The notes beneath the pieces were generated by a model. It was given only the letters and a program-made list of their open reading frames with translations, made no database searches and was not told where the DNA came from. A stretch of 64,000 nucleotides of DNA, taken from positions 62,001 to 126,000 of the forward strand of contig JBMNQX010000004.1 in the NCBI GenBank assembly GCA_050944355.1. Direction: 5' to 3'. The position numbers and the translations under genes were made by a program. The stretch is from UBA4285 sp050944355. Lineage in GTDB: Bacteria; Bacillota; Clostridia; Lachnospirales; Lachnospiraceae. This document shows positions 44,243-52,161 of this stretch, in pieces (the first letter of the stretch is position 1; each line of letters starts with the position of its first letter).

Positions 44243-45280
44243 ATGAAAGCAATTCGTCTGGCAAAACCACAGGATATTGCCTGCATTGAAGTGGAAAAAC
44301 CTGTTCCGAAGGACAATGAAGCCCTGATCCGCATCGTGACGGCCGGCATCTGCGGCAGCGATATCGGTGCATACAGAGGGACAAACGGGCTTGTCACATA
44401 TCCCAGAATTATCGGCCATGAGCTGGCCGGCGTGGTTGAATCCATTCCGGAAAACAACAAAAAAGGGATCAAACCGGGCGACCGCGTTGTGGTAGACCCG
44501 TACATTTACTGCGGACACTGCTATCCCTGCAGCATCGGCCGGACAAACTGCTGCACCGATCTGAAAGTGCTCGGTGTCCATGTGGACGGCGGCATGGCGG
44601 AGTATTTTACGCATCCGGCGGATCTGCTGGTCAAGGTGCCGGAGAAAATGACCTGGGAGGAAGCCGCGATGGCGGAACCCCTTACGATTTCTCTGCACGG
44701 CGTTCACCGCGGCGGACTGAAAGCCGGCGAGTATTGCGCGATTATCGGCGCAGGTCCGATCGGACTGGTGGCCGGTCTGGTGGCGCAGGCATACGGCGCT
44801 CATGCGATTCTGCTCGACCTGGTGCAGGAACGTCTCGATTTTGCCAAGTCAATCGGCATTGAGTACACGATCAATTCCGGCAGCGAAGACGCCGTCAAAA
44901 GGATTGCGGAAATCACAGACGGCGTGATGGCGCAGCAGGTCATGGAATGCTCGGGCGCTAATTCGGCGATCCGCAGCACGCTCGACTATGTTTCCAACGC
45001 GGGCAGAATTACCCTGACCGGCTGGCCGCACAAAGAGACTTCCATTCCGACGGACGTGATCACCAAGAAGGAAGTGGATATCCGCGGCGCCCGTACGAGT
45101 GCGGGTGAGTTCGAGGAAGCTCTGGATCTGATCGACAAGAAGAAAGTAGATATGAGAAAGATCCTGACAAAAGTGATTTCCATGGAAGAGGCACCGGAGA
45201 CCATTGCGGATATCTCGGCACATCCGGGCAACTATATGAAAGTCGTCGTCCGCGTGGCAGATGATGCCAACCCCGTCTGA
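44243..45280 (+). CDS. Zinc-dependent alcohol/polyol dehydrogenase
   Basis: A 345-residue medium-chain dehydrogenase. Catalytic zinc ligands are Cys37 (GICGSD), His59-Glu60 (IIGHELAG) and a later Glu. The structural zinc loop is CGHCYPCSIGRTNCC (Cys90, 93, 96, 103/104). The NAD motif is IIGAGPIGLVAGLVAQ. The family includes sorbitol, threonine and galactitol-type dehydrogenases; the substrate cannot be fixed. It is a single gene behind GAGAGGAG, with a complex hairpin at its end. Confidence 0.92.
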   Translation: MKAIRLAKPQDIACIEVEKPVPKDNEALIRIVTAGICGSDIGAYRGTNGLVTYPRIIGHELAGVVESIPENNKKGIKPGDRVVVDPYIYCGHCYPCSIGRTNCCTDLKVLGVHVDGGMAEYFTHPADLLVKVPEKMTWEEAAMAEPLTISLHGVHRGGLKAGEYCAIIGAGPIGLVAGLVAQAYGAHAILLDLVQERLDFAKSIGIEYTINSGSEDAVKRIAEITDGVMAQQVMECSGANSAIRSTLDYVSNAGRITLTGWPHKETSIPTDVITKKEVDIRGARTSAGEFEEALDLIDKKKVDMRKILTKVISMEEAPETIADISAHPGNYMKVVVRVADDANPV

Positions 45281-45323
45281 TGACCGATAACCGCAATATC
45301 AGGTAAAAATTTGTCATAAATTC

Positions 45324-45414
45324 AAAAGCTGCTGTGTCCGGCAATACCGGCGTCACGAATGAATCAGCGAAATTTCGTGACCCGTATTGTAAGAGGAACG
45401 ACAGCTTTTTTTCG
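45324..45414 (+). terminator. Nested hairpin terminator after the dehydrogenase
   Basis: An inner stem GTCACGAA (45352-45359) with TTCGTGAC (45374-45381) lies inside an outer stem AAAAGCTG (45324-45331) with CAGCTTTT (45402-45409), followed by more T. Confidence 0.65.
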
Positions 45415-45416
45415 TA

Positions 45417-45455
45417 TTGACATCTATGTGATTAATGTATATAGTGTGCATATAC
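45417..45455 (+). promoter_or_regulatory. Promoter and operator of the gntR-ABC operon
   Basis: Consensus TTGACA (45417-45422) and TATAGT (45440-45445) are 17 bases apart. An inverted repeat GTATAT-N7-ATATAC (45437-45455) covers the -10 box, a likely site for autorepression by the GntR protein. Confidence 0.8.
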
Positions 45456-45482
45456 TACATGCACAGTTGGGAGGTGCCGGGA

Positions 45483-45857
45483 TTGAATATTATCGTATCC
45501 AATTCATCAGATGTTCCGCTGTATATGCAGATCGAAGAGCAGATCAAAGATGCCATCCTTAAGGGGGAATTGAAGGACGGGGAACTGCTGCCGTCCATCC
45601 GGAATTTTGCAAACGATGTTCACGTCAGCGTGCTCACGATCCGCCGCGTCTATGATGATCTGGAAAGAGAAGGCTTTGCGGTGAGCAGGGCAGGCAAGGG
45701 GACCTTTGTCTCGATGGGAAATCCGGAACTGCTTCGGGACTCGCAGCGCCGCATGGTTGAACAGGATTTACAGAAAGCCGTTCACAGTGCAAAGCTGTTT
45801 GGCATTGCGAAAGACGAGATGCTTCAGATGCTCGACATTCTGTATGAGGAGGAATAA
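45483..45857 (+). CDS. GntR family regulator, YtrA type
   Basis: A 124-residue protein with an N-terminal winged helix (LYMQIEEQIKDAILKGELKDGELLPS, VSVLTIRRVYDDLEREGFA) and a short C-terminal helical tail, the size of the YtrA subfamily. TTG 45483 is chosen because GGGAGGTG lies 7 bases upstream and the motif starts at once. YtrA-type repressors control ABC exporters encoded right behind them, as here. Confidence 0.92.
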   Translation: MNIIVSNSSDVPLYMQIEEQIKDAILKGELKDGELLPSIRNFANDVHVSVLTIRRVYDDLEREGFAVSRAGKGTFVSMGNPELLRDSQRRMVEQDLQKAVHSAKLFGIAKDEMLQMLDILYEEE

Positions 45858-45859
45858 GC

Positions 45860-46711
45860 ATGGACAACATTCTTGAGGTGAGCGGCCTGGTGAAACGGTA
45901 TCCGAAATTCACTCTCGATCATGTTTCTTTTACATTGCCAGAAGGATGTGTGACCGGTTTTATCGGCACCAATGGCGCGGGGAAAACAACCACGATACGT
46001 TCCATTCTCGGACTCGCAAAAAAAGACGCCGGTTCGATCAGAATTTTCGGACTGAACGCGGACGAACATTTGCCGGAAATAAAAGACCGCATCGGCATCG
46101 TGATGGATCAGAGCTATTTTTATAACGACCTGTCCATGAAGGAGATGAAAAGCATTTTGGCCCCGGCATATTCCAGATGGAGCGATGAGAACTATCAGAC
46201 AATGATGAAAAAATTCGGACTGGACCCGTCGCAGAAAATAGCAACGCTCTCAACCGGTATGAAAATGAAATTTGCCCTGGTGCTGGCTCTTTCGCATCAG
46301 GCAGAACTTCTGATCATGGACGAGCCGACAAGCGGCCTTGATCCGCTGGTCAGAAGTCAGTTTCTCGATATTGTCATGGACTATATGAGGAACGGCGGAA
46401 AAGGAGTCTTCTTCTCCACACATATCACCTCAGACCTGGAAAAGACAGCGGACATGCTGATTCTTATCCATGAAGGGAAAATTCTGTTTGAGAGAAGTAA
46501 GGATGAACTGCTCGACTCGTTCCGCATCGTCAAAGGCAATGGCGATTGGCTCGATGATCAGAACAGACCGCTTATAAAAAATCTCAAAGTCTCACCTTAT
46601 GGTTTTTCGGGAATTACCGATCATGCCGCAGAACTGAAGCAGGTAATGCCTGAAGCGGTTTTTGAAAAGCCGACGATTGAAGACATAATGATTGCGTACA
46701 TCAGGGGGTAA
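45860..46711 (+). CDS. ABC transporter ATP-binding protein
   Basis: A 283-residue ATPase. Walker A is GTNGAGKTTT, the Q-loop is in VMDQSYFY, the signature is LSTGMKMKFAL (LSTGM variant of LSGGQ), Walker B is LLIMDEPTSGLD, and the H-loop is in STHITSD. It pairs with the permease that follows and sits 2 bases after the GntR gene, the YtrAB/BcrA-like arrangement often linked to peptide or cell-wall antibiotic stress. Confidence 0.94.
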   Translation: MDNILEVSGLVKRYPKFTLDHVSFTLPEGCVTGFIGTNGAGKTTTIRSILGLAKKDAGSIRIFGLNADEHLPEIKDRIGIVMDQSYFYNDLSMKEMKSILAPAYSRWSDENYQTMMKKFGLDPSQKIATLSTGMKMKFALVLALSHQAELLIMDEPTSGLDPLVRSQFLDIVMDYMRNGGKGVFFSTHITSDLEKTADMLILIHEGKILFERSKDELLDSFRIVKGNGDWLDDQNRPLIKNLKVSPYGFSGITDHAAELKQVMPEAVFEKPTIEDIMIAYIRG

Positions 46712-46713
46712 AC

Positions 46714-47379
46714 ATGATGATTGTCAATCTGATCAGGAAAGAGTTCCTTCTGGCTCAAAAAGCTGTCGTCAGAACAGCAGTGCTCTGCCTGCTTATGATC
46801 GTGGTGCTGATCGCCAGTGATGGCAGCAGTTCTTTCCAGAATAACAGATTCGGATTTTTGATTTTCTTGTATTTTCTGCTCCTGGTGGTAGTAACCTGGC
46901 TGTCGCAGGCTGCCGTGGAAGAAGAAAAAAATCCGCATGCGGCAGCCTTGCTCTGTGCCGCTCCCTATTCGCGAAAGAACTTTGTTGTCGCAAAGTATAT
47001 CTGCTATCTGATTCTTTTTGCGGGATCTGTCGCCCTTTACTCGATAATAGCGGCTCTGCATCCCGGATTAAATTTCCTGAGTGCCGCTGAGCTGCTGCTT
47101 GGCTTTTTGGTGGGAGCATTTTTATATGGATTGTATACAAATGCCGCCATTCGATACGGCATGGCAAAAGCCCAATACATAGTCACTGCCACGATACTCA
47201 TTATGGTATTTGTACCGATGATTCTGGTAAGATTCTTTCGCCCTGAATTAATATTATTCCAGCTGTTTTTGGATGGATCCGGTGCTGCCGTACCGGCCAT
47301 TCTGGCTGGTGCCAGCGTGTGTGTCTTCTTTGTATTCCTGTCTGCCTCAATTCATTGTTTTGAAAAAAAGGAATTGTGA
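46714..47379 (+). CDS. ABC-2 type transporter permease
   Basis: A 221-residue membrane protein with six hydrophobic helices (LLMIVVLIASDG, FLIFLYFLLLVVVTWLSQ, ILFAGSVALYSIIAAL, LLGFLVGAFLYGLYT, IVTATILIMVFVPMILV, AILAGASVCVFFVFLS). ABC-2 type, lacking soluble domains. It starts 2 bases after the ATPase and is its obvious partner; the substrate is unknown. Confidence 0.88.
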   Translation: MMIVNLIRKEFLLAQKAVVRTAVLCLLMIVVLIASDGSSSFQNNRFGFLIFLYFLLLVVVTWLSQAAVEEEKNPHAAALLCAAPYSRKNFVVAKYICYLILFAGSVALYSIIAALHPGLNFLSAAELLLGFLVGAFLYGLYTNAAIRYGMAKAQYIVTATILIMVFVPMILVRFFRPELILFQLFLDGSGAAVPAILAGASVCVFFVFLSASIHCFEKKEL

Positions 47380-47469
47380 GTGCTGACAACTGAGTCACAG
47401 CCGCGGTGGCAGAGTCCGCTCTAAACTGGTAGAATGATGACAAATTTTGAACATTATTAAGGTCAGGTA

Positions 47470-49983
47470 TTGTCAGAGGTTCAGGTGGAAACATACGAAA
47501 CAAAACACGCGGAACTTGTCAGGCGCCTGGCGCCGGGCGGAACGCTTCTGCTTGCGAAGGACGGAAACTTTCCGCTCACAAAGCCCTGTGAGATCGCGCT
47601 GTTTGGCAGCGGCGCGCGGCACACGGAATACGGCGGCAGAGGTTCGGGTGAGGTGAATTCGAGAAAGCGCGTGTCCGTTGAAGAGGGCATGAAAGAAGCA
47701 GGCTTTCTCGTGACAACCAGGGGCTGGCTGGACCGTTATGATCAGATCCGGGCACAGGCCGGTGAAGCGTTCCGGAAAAAAATCATCCGTGAGGCGCGGG
47801 CGGCGCATGTGAGTCGGTTTGTCTACGGCATGGGCGCGGTGATGCCGGAACCGGAGTACGATATTCCGCTTGTCCGCCCGTCAGAAACGTGCATCACGGC
47901 GGTTTATGTGCTCTCGCGCACTTCCGGCGAAGGATCGGACAGGAAAAAAGTAAACGGAGACGTTCTGCTTACCAAAACAGAAGTGCGGGATATTCTGGAG
48001 CTGAACCGGATGTATCCGAGATTCATTCTGGTGCTCAACGTGGGCGGTCCGGTGGATCTTGCGGAGCTGACCGGCGTAAAGAATATACTGTTGCTCTCGC
48101 AGCTCGGCGCGCAGACGGGAACGGTGCTTGCCGACCTTCTTCTCGGGAATGCGTATCCGTCCGGAAAACTCACGGCGAGCTGGAGCGCGTCGGCGGATCT
48201 TCCGGGAATCGGCACGTTTGGCGATCCGGACGATACCTGTTACCGGGAAGGAGTTTACGTCGGATACCGGTATTTCGACACGGCCGGCGTGAGACCGCTG
48301 TATCCCTTCGGATTCGGGCAGACGTGGACAGATTTTGACGTGCAGGTGATGGACGTGTCGCTGGGAAAATCAGCCCAGACCTTTGCGCCGCGCACATCAC
48401 TTCAGACCGTCACGGCCCGCGTCCTCGTGACAAATGTCGGCAGACACCCGGGGCGGGAAGTTGTGCAGGCGTATTTGTCTTTTCCGTCGGAAAAGCTTGA
48501 CCAGCCGTTTCAGGCGCTGGCCGCATTTGTCAAGACTGAGGAAATTGCGCCGGGCCGTTCGCAGGAGGCTGTGCTTTCATTCTGTCCGTCACTGATGGCT
48601 TCGTATGACGCGCAGGAGCGGGCGTATGTGCTGGAGCGGGGTGAGTACGTTCTGCGGATCGGCACGGACAGCCGTCACACGGTGCAGGCGGCCGCGCTGA
48701 CGCTCGGGAAGACCGTGCGCGTAAAAGAAGGCGGCGCGGATATCGGCGATCCGGGTTTTGAGGACTGGAAGCCGGGAAAATCGCCGCTCTGGCGGGATCC
48801 GTACTTTGAAGTGAAAGCCGGCTGTTATCAGAGACTGGCGCTCGATCCGGATGCGCTTGTGTGGCCGGAGCCGGAAGATCCGGATGCCGCCGGTGCCGGC
48901 GTCAGAGAAGAGACTGAGGAAGAAGTGAGGCGTCTCTCAGATTCAGAGGCGGCGCAGCTTCTTATGGGACGATTTGATGAAAAAGGCGGACTGAAGCAGT
49001 CAGTCATCGGCAATTCGTCGCGCCGGGTCGCGGGTGCTTCCGGAGAGACGACGGATATCTTTGAGGCGGAGGGGGTTCCCGGCCTGATCATGGCGGACGG
49101 CCCGGCGGGGCTTCGCCTGGCGAAGGACTATTACAGGGATGAAAAGGGAAATGCGCACTCGCTTGCGGGGGCTGTGCCGCTTTCTTTCCTCAGGGTTCTG
49201 CCGGCATTTCTGCGGCGCGCGCTGAGCCGGATTTCCGTCAGGAAGCCGAAGAACAGACCAATGCGTCATCAGTACTGCACGGCGATTCCGATCGGAACGG
49301 CCATCGCGCAGAGTTTTGATGAGAAGGCTGCCGAAGCGTTCGGAGATATGGTCGGAAGTGAGATGGAGCGCTTCGGCGTGAATCTGTGGCTGGCACCGGC
49401 GCTCAATATTCAGAGAAGTGTCCTTTGCGGGCGGAATTTCGAGTATTTCTCAGAGGATCCGCTTGTGTCCGGCCAGATCGCGGCCGCCATTACCCGCGGC
49501 GTGAACCGGCACGCGGGGCGCGGTACGGTGATCAAACACTTTGCGGCCAACAATCAGGAGACAGGCCGGTATACGAACAACAGCCATGTCAGTGCGCGCG
49601 CCCTGCGGGAGATCTATCTCCGGGGGTTTGCGGTCTGCGTGAGGGAATCGCGTCCGGCGGCGGTGATGACATCCTACAATCTCATTAACGGCGTTCACAC
49701 GTCCGAGAGCCTGGCGCTTGTCACGGGAATCCTCCGCGGCGAGTTTGGCTTCAAAGGAGTCGTGATGACGGACTGGATTGTCGGCGGCATGAAGAGCGGA
49801 CATGAAAAATATCCTTTCCCGGATCCGGCGGCCGTCGCGACTTCCGGAAACGATCTGTATATGCCGGGATCCAAAAAAGATTTCAGCCGCCTCTTGGAAG
49901 GCCTGGAGGCGGGAAGAGTGAGCCGGAATGAGGTCAACGAGTGCGCCGCGCGGGTATTGGAACTGATGAAAGAGATGGGCTGA
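47470..49983 (+). CDS. GH3 beta-glucosidase with permuted domain order
   Basis: An 837-residue GH3 enzyme whose domains are in reverse order. The N-terminal part is the GH3 C-terminal-type alpha/beta domain (LAKDGNFPL, IALFGSGAR, NVGGPVDLAEL, GSYPSGKLTASW-like), then a fibronectin-like domain (RVLVTNVGRHPGREVVQAYLSFP), then the TIM barrel at the end. The catalytic Asp is about residue 768 in GVVMTDWIVGG, with KHFAANNQE and RNFEYFSEDP. This permuted form is known in ruminal and gut clostridia. The start is TTG 47470 behind AAGG. Confidence 0.92.
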   Translation: MSEVQVETYETKHAELVRRLAPGGTLLLAKDGNFPLTKPCEIALFGSGARHTEYGGRGSGEVNSRKRVSVEEGMKEAGFLVTTRGWLDRYDQIRAQAGEAFRKKIIREARAAHVSRFVYGMGAVMPEPEYDIPLVRPSETCITAVYVLSRTSGEGSDRKKVNGDVLLTKTEVRDILELNRMYPRFILVLNVGGPVDLAELTGVKNILLLSQLGAQTGTVLADLLLGNAYPSGKLTASWSASADLPGIGTFGDPDDTCYREGVYVGYRYFDTAGVRPLYPFGFGQTWTDFDVQVMDVSLGKSAQTFAPRTSLQTVTARVLVTNVGRHPGREVVQAYLSFPSEKLDQPFQALAAFVKTEEIAPGRSQEAVLSFCPSLMASYDAQERAYVLERGEYVLRIGTDSRHTVQAAALTLGKTVRVKEGGADIGDPGFEDWKPGKSPLWRDPYFEVKAGCYQRLALDPDALVWPEPEDPDAAGAGVREETEEEVRRLSDSEAAQLLMGRFDEKGGLKQSVIGNSSRRVAGASGETTDIFEAEGVPGLIMADGPAGLRLAKDYYRDEKGNAHSLAGAVPLSFLRVLPAFLRRALSRISVRKPKNRPMRHQYCTAIPIGTAIAQSFDEKAAEAFGDMVGSEMERFGVNLWLAPALNIQRSVLCGRNFEYFSEDPLVSGQIAAAITRGVNRHAGRGTVIKHFAANNQETGRYTNNSHVSARALREIYLRGFAVCVRESRPAAVMTSYNLINGVHTSESLALVTGILRGEFGFKGVVMTDWIVGGMKSGHEKYPFPDPAAVATSGNDLYMPGSKKDFSRLLEGLEAGRVSRNEVNECAARVLELMKEMG

Positions 49984-50087
49984 GCGGCCGCATTTGCCAT
50001 GAAAAGCACATCGTCTATTGCAATTTGCCCGGCAAAAGACTATCCTGATTCTCGGAGCAGTCATTTGCGGCTGCCGAATATAGTCAA

Positions 50088-50214
50088 GCAGAGTAGGTTT
50101 CGATGGGTCAAGTGTCTGACGGACGGAGAGTTGCCGTCAGAACGAAGGGTCCGCCGTCAGGAAAAGCTGACGGGAGAGAGGATCCGCCGTGTCGATTCCG
50201 CATCCCGCTGCTGC
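50088..50214 (+). promoter_or_regulatory. Tetrahydrofolate (THF, folT-type) riboswitch
   Basis: The leader matches the THF aptamer pattern. It starts GCAGAGTAGG, then has GTCAAGTG, a hairpin GACGGACGGAG...CCGTC with a GGA-containing loop, the conserved AACGAAGGGT, and ends CGCCGTGTCGATTCC-GCATCC-CGCTGCTGC, with GCAG and CTGC closing P1. A folate-type ECF S component lies directly downstream. The GCATCC segment varies slightly from consensus. Confidence 0.8.
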
Positions 50215-50227
50215 ATATTGGGTGAAC

Positions 50228-50267
50228 ACACCTCCTTATGTGGTACGAGATACTGCGAAGGAGGTGT
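50228..50267 (+). promoter_or_regulatory. Hairpin sequestering the ribosome binding site
   Basis: ACACCTCCTT (50228-50237) pairs perfectly with AAGGAGGTGT (50258-50267), which is the ribosome binding site of the S component gene. It is followed by TTT, so it could also act as a terminator. It is the expected expression platform of the THF riboswitch. Confidence 0.75.
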
Positions 50268-50271
50268 TTTT

Positions 50272-50838
50272 ATGGGTTCTGTAAACATCGTCAGCAGTTT
50301 CGCGAGTTCCATCAAAGAATTTCAGAAGCTGAGGGTCGTCGTGTGCTGCGGCCTGATGGGCGCGCTGTCCATCGTACTGGGATCCGTCGCCAGCATTTCG
50401 CTTGGGCCGTATCTCAAGGTCGGATTCAGCGCCATTCCGAACATCATCGTCGACGCATTCTTCGGCCCGGCCGTGGGAGCGATTTTCGGCGGGGCGATGG
50501 ATCTGATCAAGTTCTTCATCAAACCGGACGGCGCGTTTTTCCCCGGCTACACGCTGAGCGCCATCGTCGCCGCCATCATCTACGGCATGATGCTGTACAA
50601 GAAGAAGCTCACGATTCTGCGCTTCTTTTTTGCCCAGCTGCTTGTCAAGGTGATCGTGAACATCGGAATGAACACGCTCTGGGCCAACATGCTCTACGGC
50701 AAGGCTTTCTCCGCGATTCTGCCCGCCCGCATTTTGTCCAACATGATTCAGCTGCCGATTGACACCATTGTGTACTTTATCATCCTGAAGGCGCTGTATC
50801 AGGTGATCCTTCCCATGTTCCGGACAGACGGCAGATGA
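50272..50838 (+). CDS. folT: ECF transporter S component, folate family
   Basis: A 188-residue membrane protein with five or six helices (VVVCCGLMGALSIVLGSVASI, GFSAIPNIIVDAFFGPAVGAIFGGAMDLI, GYTLSAIVAAIIYGMML, LIKFFIKPDGAFFPG loop). The pattern and THF riboswitch point to a folate-specific substrate-binding subunit that shares an energy-coupling module encoded elsewhere. The start is ATG 50272 with AAGGAGGTG. The ribosome site lies in a hairpin. Confidence 0.93.
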   Translation: MGSVNIVSSFASSIKEFQKLRVVVCCGLMGALSIVLGSVASISLGPYLKVGFSAIPNIIVDAFFGPAVGAIFGGAMDLIKFFIKPDGAFFPGYTLSAIVAAIIYGMMLYKKKLTILRFFFAQLLVKVIVNIGMNTLWANMLYGKAFSAILPARILSNMIQLPIDTIVYFIILKALYQVILPMFRTDGR

Positions 50839-50949
50839 CGGTGCCCCGGTGCTGTTATAGTCCGGAGCTTTGAGCAGATGCAGCATCTGTGAATAATGCG
50901 CTTCCTTCTTTTCGTGTTATAGTGAGAGGAAAAAGAAAGGGAGGAAACT

Positions 50950-51945
50950 ATGGAAGACAGGCTGTATTCGTCGATCTGCGAGCTTGTGGGGCACACGCCT
51001 CTTGTGGAACTGTCGGGATATGAAAAAGAGCACGGGCTCTCTGCCAGGATTCTGGCGAAGCTCGAGTATTTTGAGCCCTCGGGGTCAGTGAAGGACCGGG
51101 CTGCGTATTATATGATCCGCGAAGCCGAGCGGGAAGGAAAGATCAGCCCCGGCGATGTGATTATCGATTTTACGAGCGGAAACACCGGCATCGCGCTGGC
51201 GGCGTACTGCAACGCGCTGGGCTACCGCTTTGCGGCGGTGCTGCAGCCGGGCGTCTCGAGAGAGCGCACACAGATTCTGAAAGCGTATGGCAGTATTTTC
51301 CTGGAATTCAGGGATATTCCGGGTGTGGAGGAAATGATCCGCTCCGAAGGCATGAACTTCGGAAAATTCTATGTGCTTATCCAGAAATACGCGGACGAGC
51401 ACGGCTATTATTTCATCAATCAGGGCACGAATCCGGCCAATGTGAAAGCGCACTACTATGGAACGGGCCCCGAGATCTGGGCAGCGGCAAAAGGAAAAGT
51501 GGATTATTTCACGGCGCTGGCGGGTACGGGCGGAACGATTGCCGGATGCGGACGGTTCCTGAAAGAAAAGAATCCCGCTCTCAGAATCATCGGCGCCCAG
51601 CCGGCGCCATCGTCCCGCAAAGACAGCGCGCACCCGGAGCGGAACACGATCGACGGCGTCACGGCATTTGCGGGCGTCGACGAGGACAAGGTCCCGGCGT
51701 TTTTCGGGCAATATCAGATTCACTGCGACGAGGTGCTCGACCTCGATGCAAATGAGGCGTACGCGACAGGACGCGATCTGGTGCGAAGCGACGGCATCTT
51801 TCTGGGACAGTCGGCAGCGGCCGCGGTTCTCGCCGCCCGCAAAATCGCCGAAAGACCGGAAGCCGCCGGCAAGACCATCGTCTGCGTCTGCGCGGACAGC
51901 GCGTACAAGTATTTGTCGACGAACATTTACCGCGAGGATTCGTAA
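50950..51945 (+). CDS. Cysteine synthase family PLP enzyme
   Basis: A 331-residue fold-type II PLP enzyme. The PLP Lys is K48 in SGSVKDRAA; FTSGNTGIALAAY binds the substrate carboxylate, and LAGTGGTIAGCGRFLKEKNP binds the phosphate. The QPAPSSRK segment and the C-terminal GIFLGQSAAAAVLAARK fit the O-acetylserine sulfhydrylase/cystathionine beta-synthase-like group. The real substrate (cysteine or another beta-substituted alanine) is uncertain. The start is behind GGGAGG. Confidence 0.9.
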   Translation: MEDRLYSSICELVGHTPLVELSGYEKEHGLSARILAKLEYFEPSGSVKDRAAYYMIREAEREGKISPGDVIIDFTSGNTGIALAAYCNALGYRFAAVLQPGVSRERTQILKAYGSIFLEFRDIPGVEEMIRSEGMNFGKFYVLIQKYADEHGYYFINQGTNPANVKAHYYGTGPEIWAAAKGKVDYFTALAGTGGTIAGCGRFLKEKNPALRIIGAQPAPSSRKDSAHPERNTIDGVTAFAGVDEDKVPAFFGQYQIHCDEVLDLDANEAYATGRDLVRSDGIFLGQSAAAAVLAARKIAERPEAAGKTIVCVCADSAYKYLSTNIYREDS

Positions 51946-51960
51946 TACGGAAAGTATCCA

Positions 51961-52105
51961 TGACAAATTATCTGTTTGTACATTTCAGGGAAAAGAAGAC
52001 GCCGGACGGAGAGCAGAGACTGCACTTTCCCGTACGGGTTCAAGCACGGAACAATTCTTCCCATATTCGGAAGAGGAATATCAGAGACTGAAAGAAAATA
52101 CATAA
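51961..52105 (+). pseudogene. Relic of a GH43-like glycosidase gene
   Basis: ATG 51961 reads MTNYLFVHFREKKTPDGEQ, like the first residues of GH43-type proteins. About 20 codons on, a +1 frame reads FPYGFKHGTILPI and a third frame reads SEEEYQRLKENT before a stop, together matching the usual RHG-x-I-LPI-SEEEY-x-RL end of the same family. So the middle of a roughly 300-codon gene seems deleted, with a frameshift in the remnant. The family match is from memory. Confidence 0.5.
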
Positions 52106-52149
52106 AAAACCGGCGCCGCCTGAAAGCTGCTTAAAGACAGGGGCGCCGG
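52103..52149 (-). terminator. Terminator after malic enzyme, possibly bidirectional
   Basis: CCGGCGCC (52110-52117) pairs with GGCGCCGG (52142-52149). On the minus strand the stem is followed by TTTTTTATG. Confidence 0.8.
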
Positions 52150-52161
52150 CATTAATTTTGT

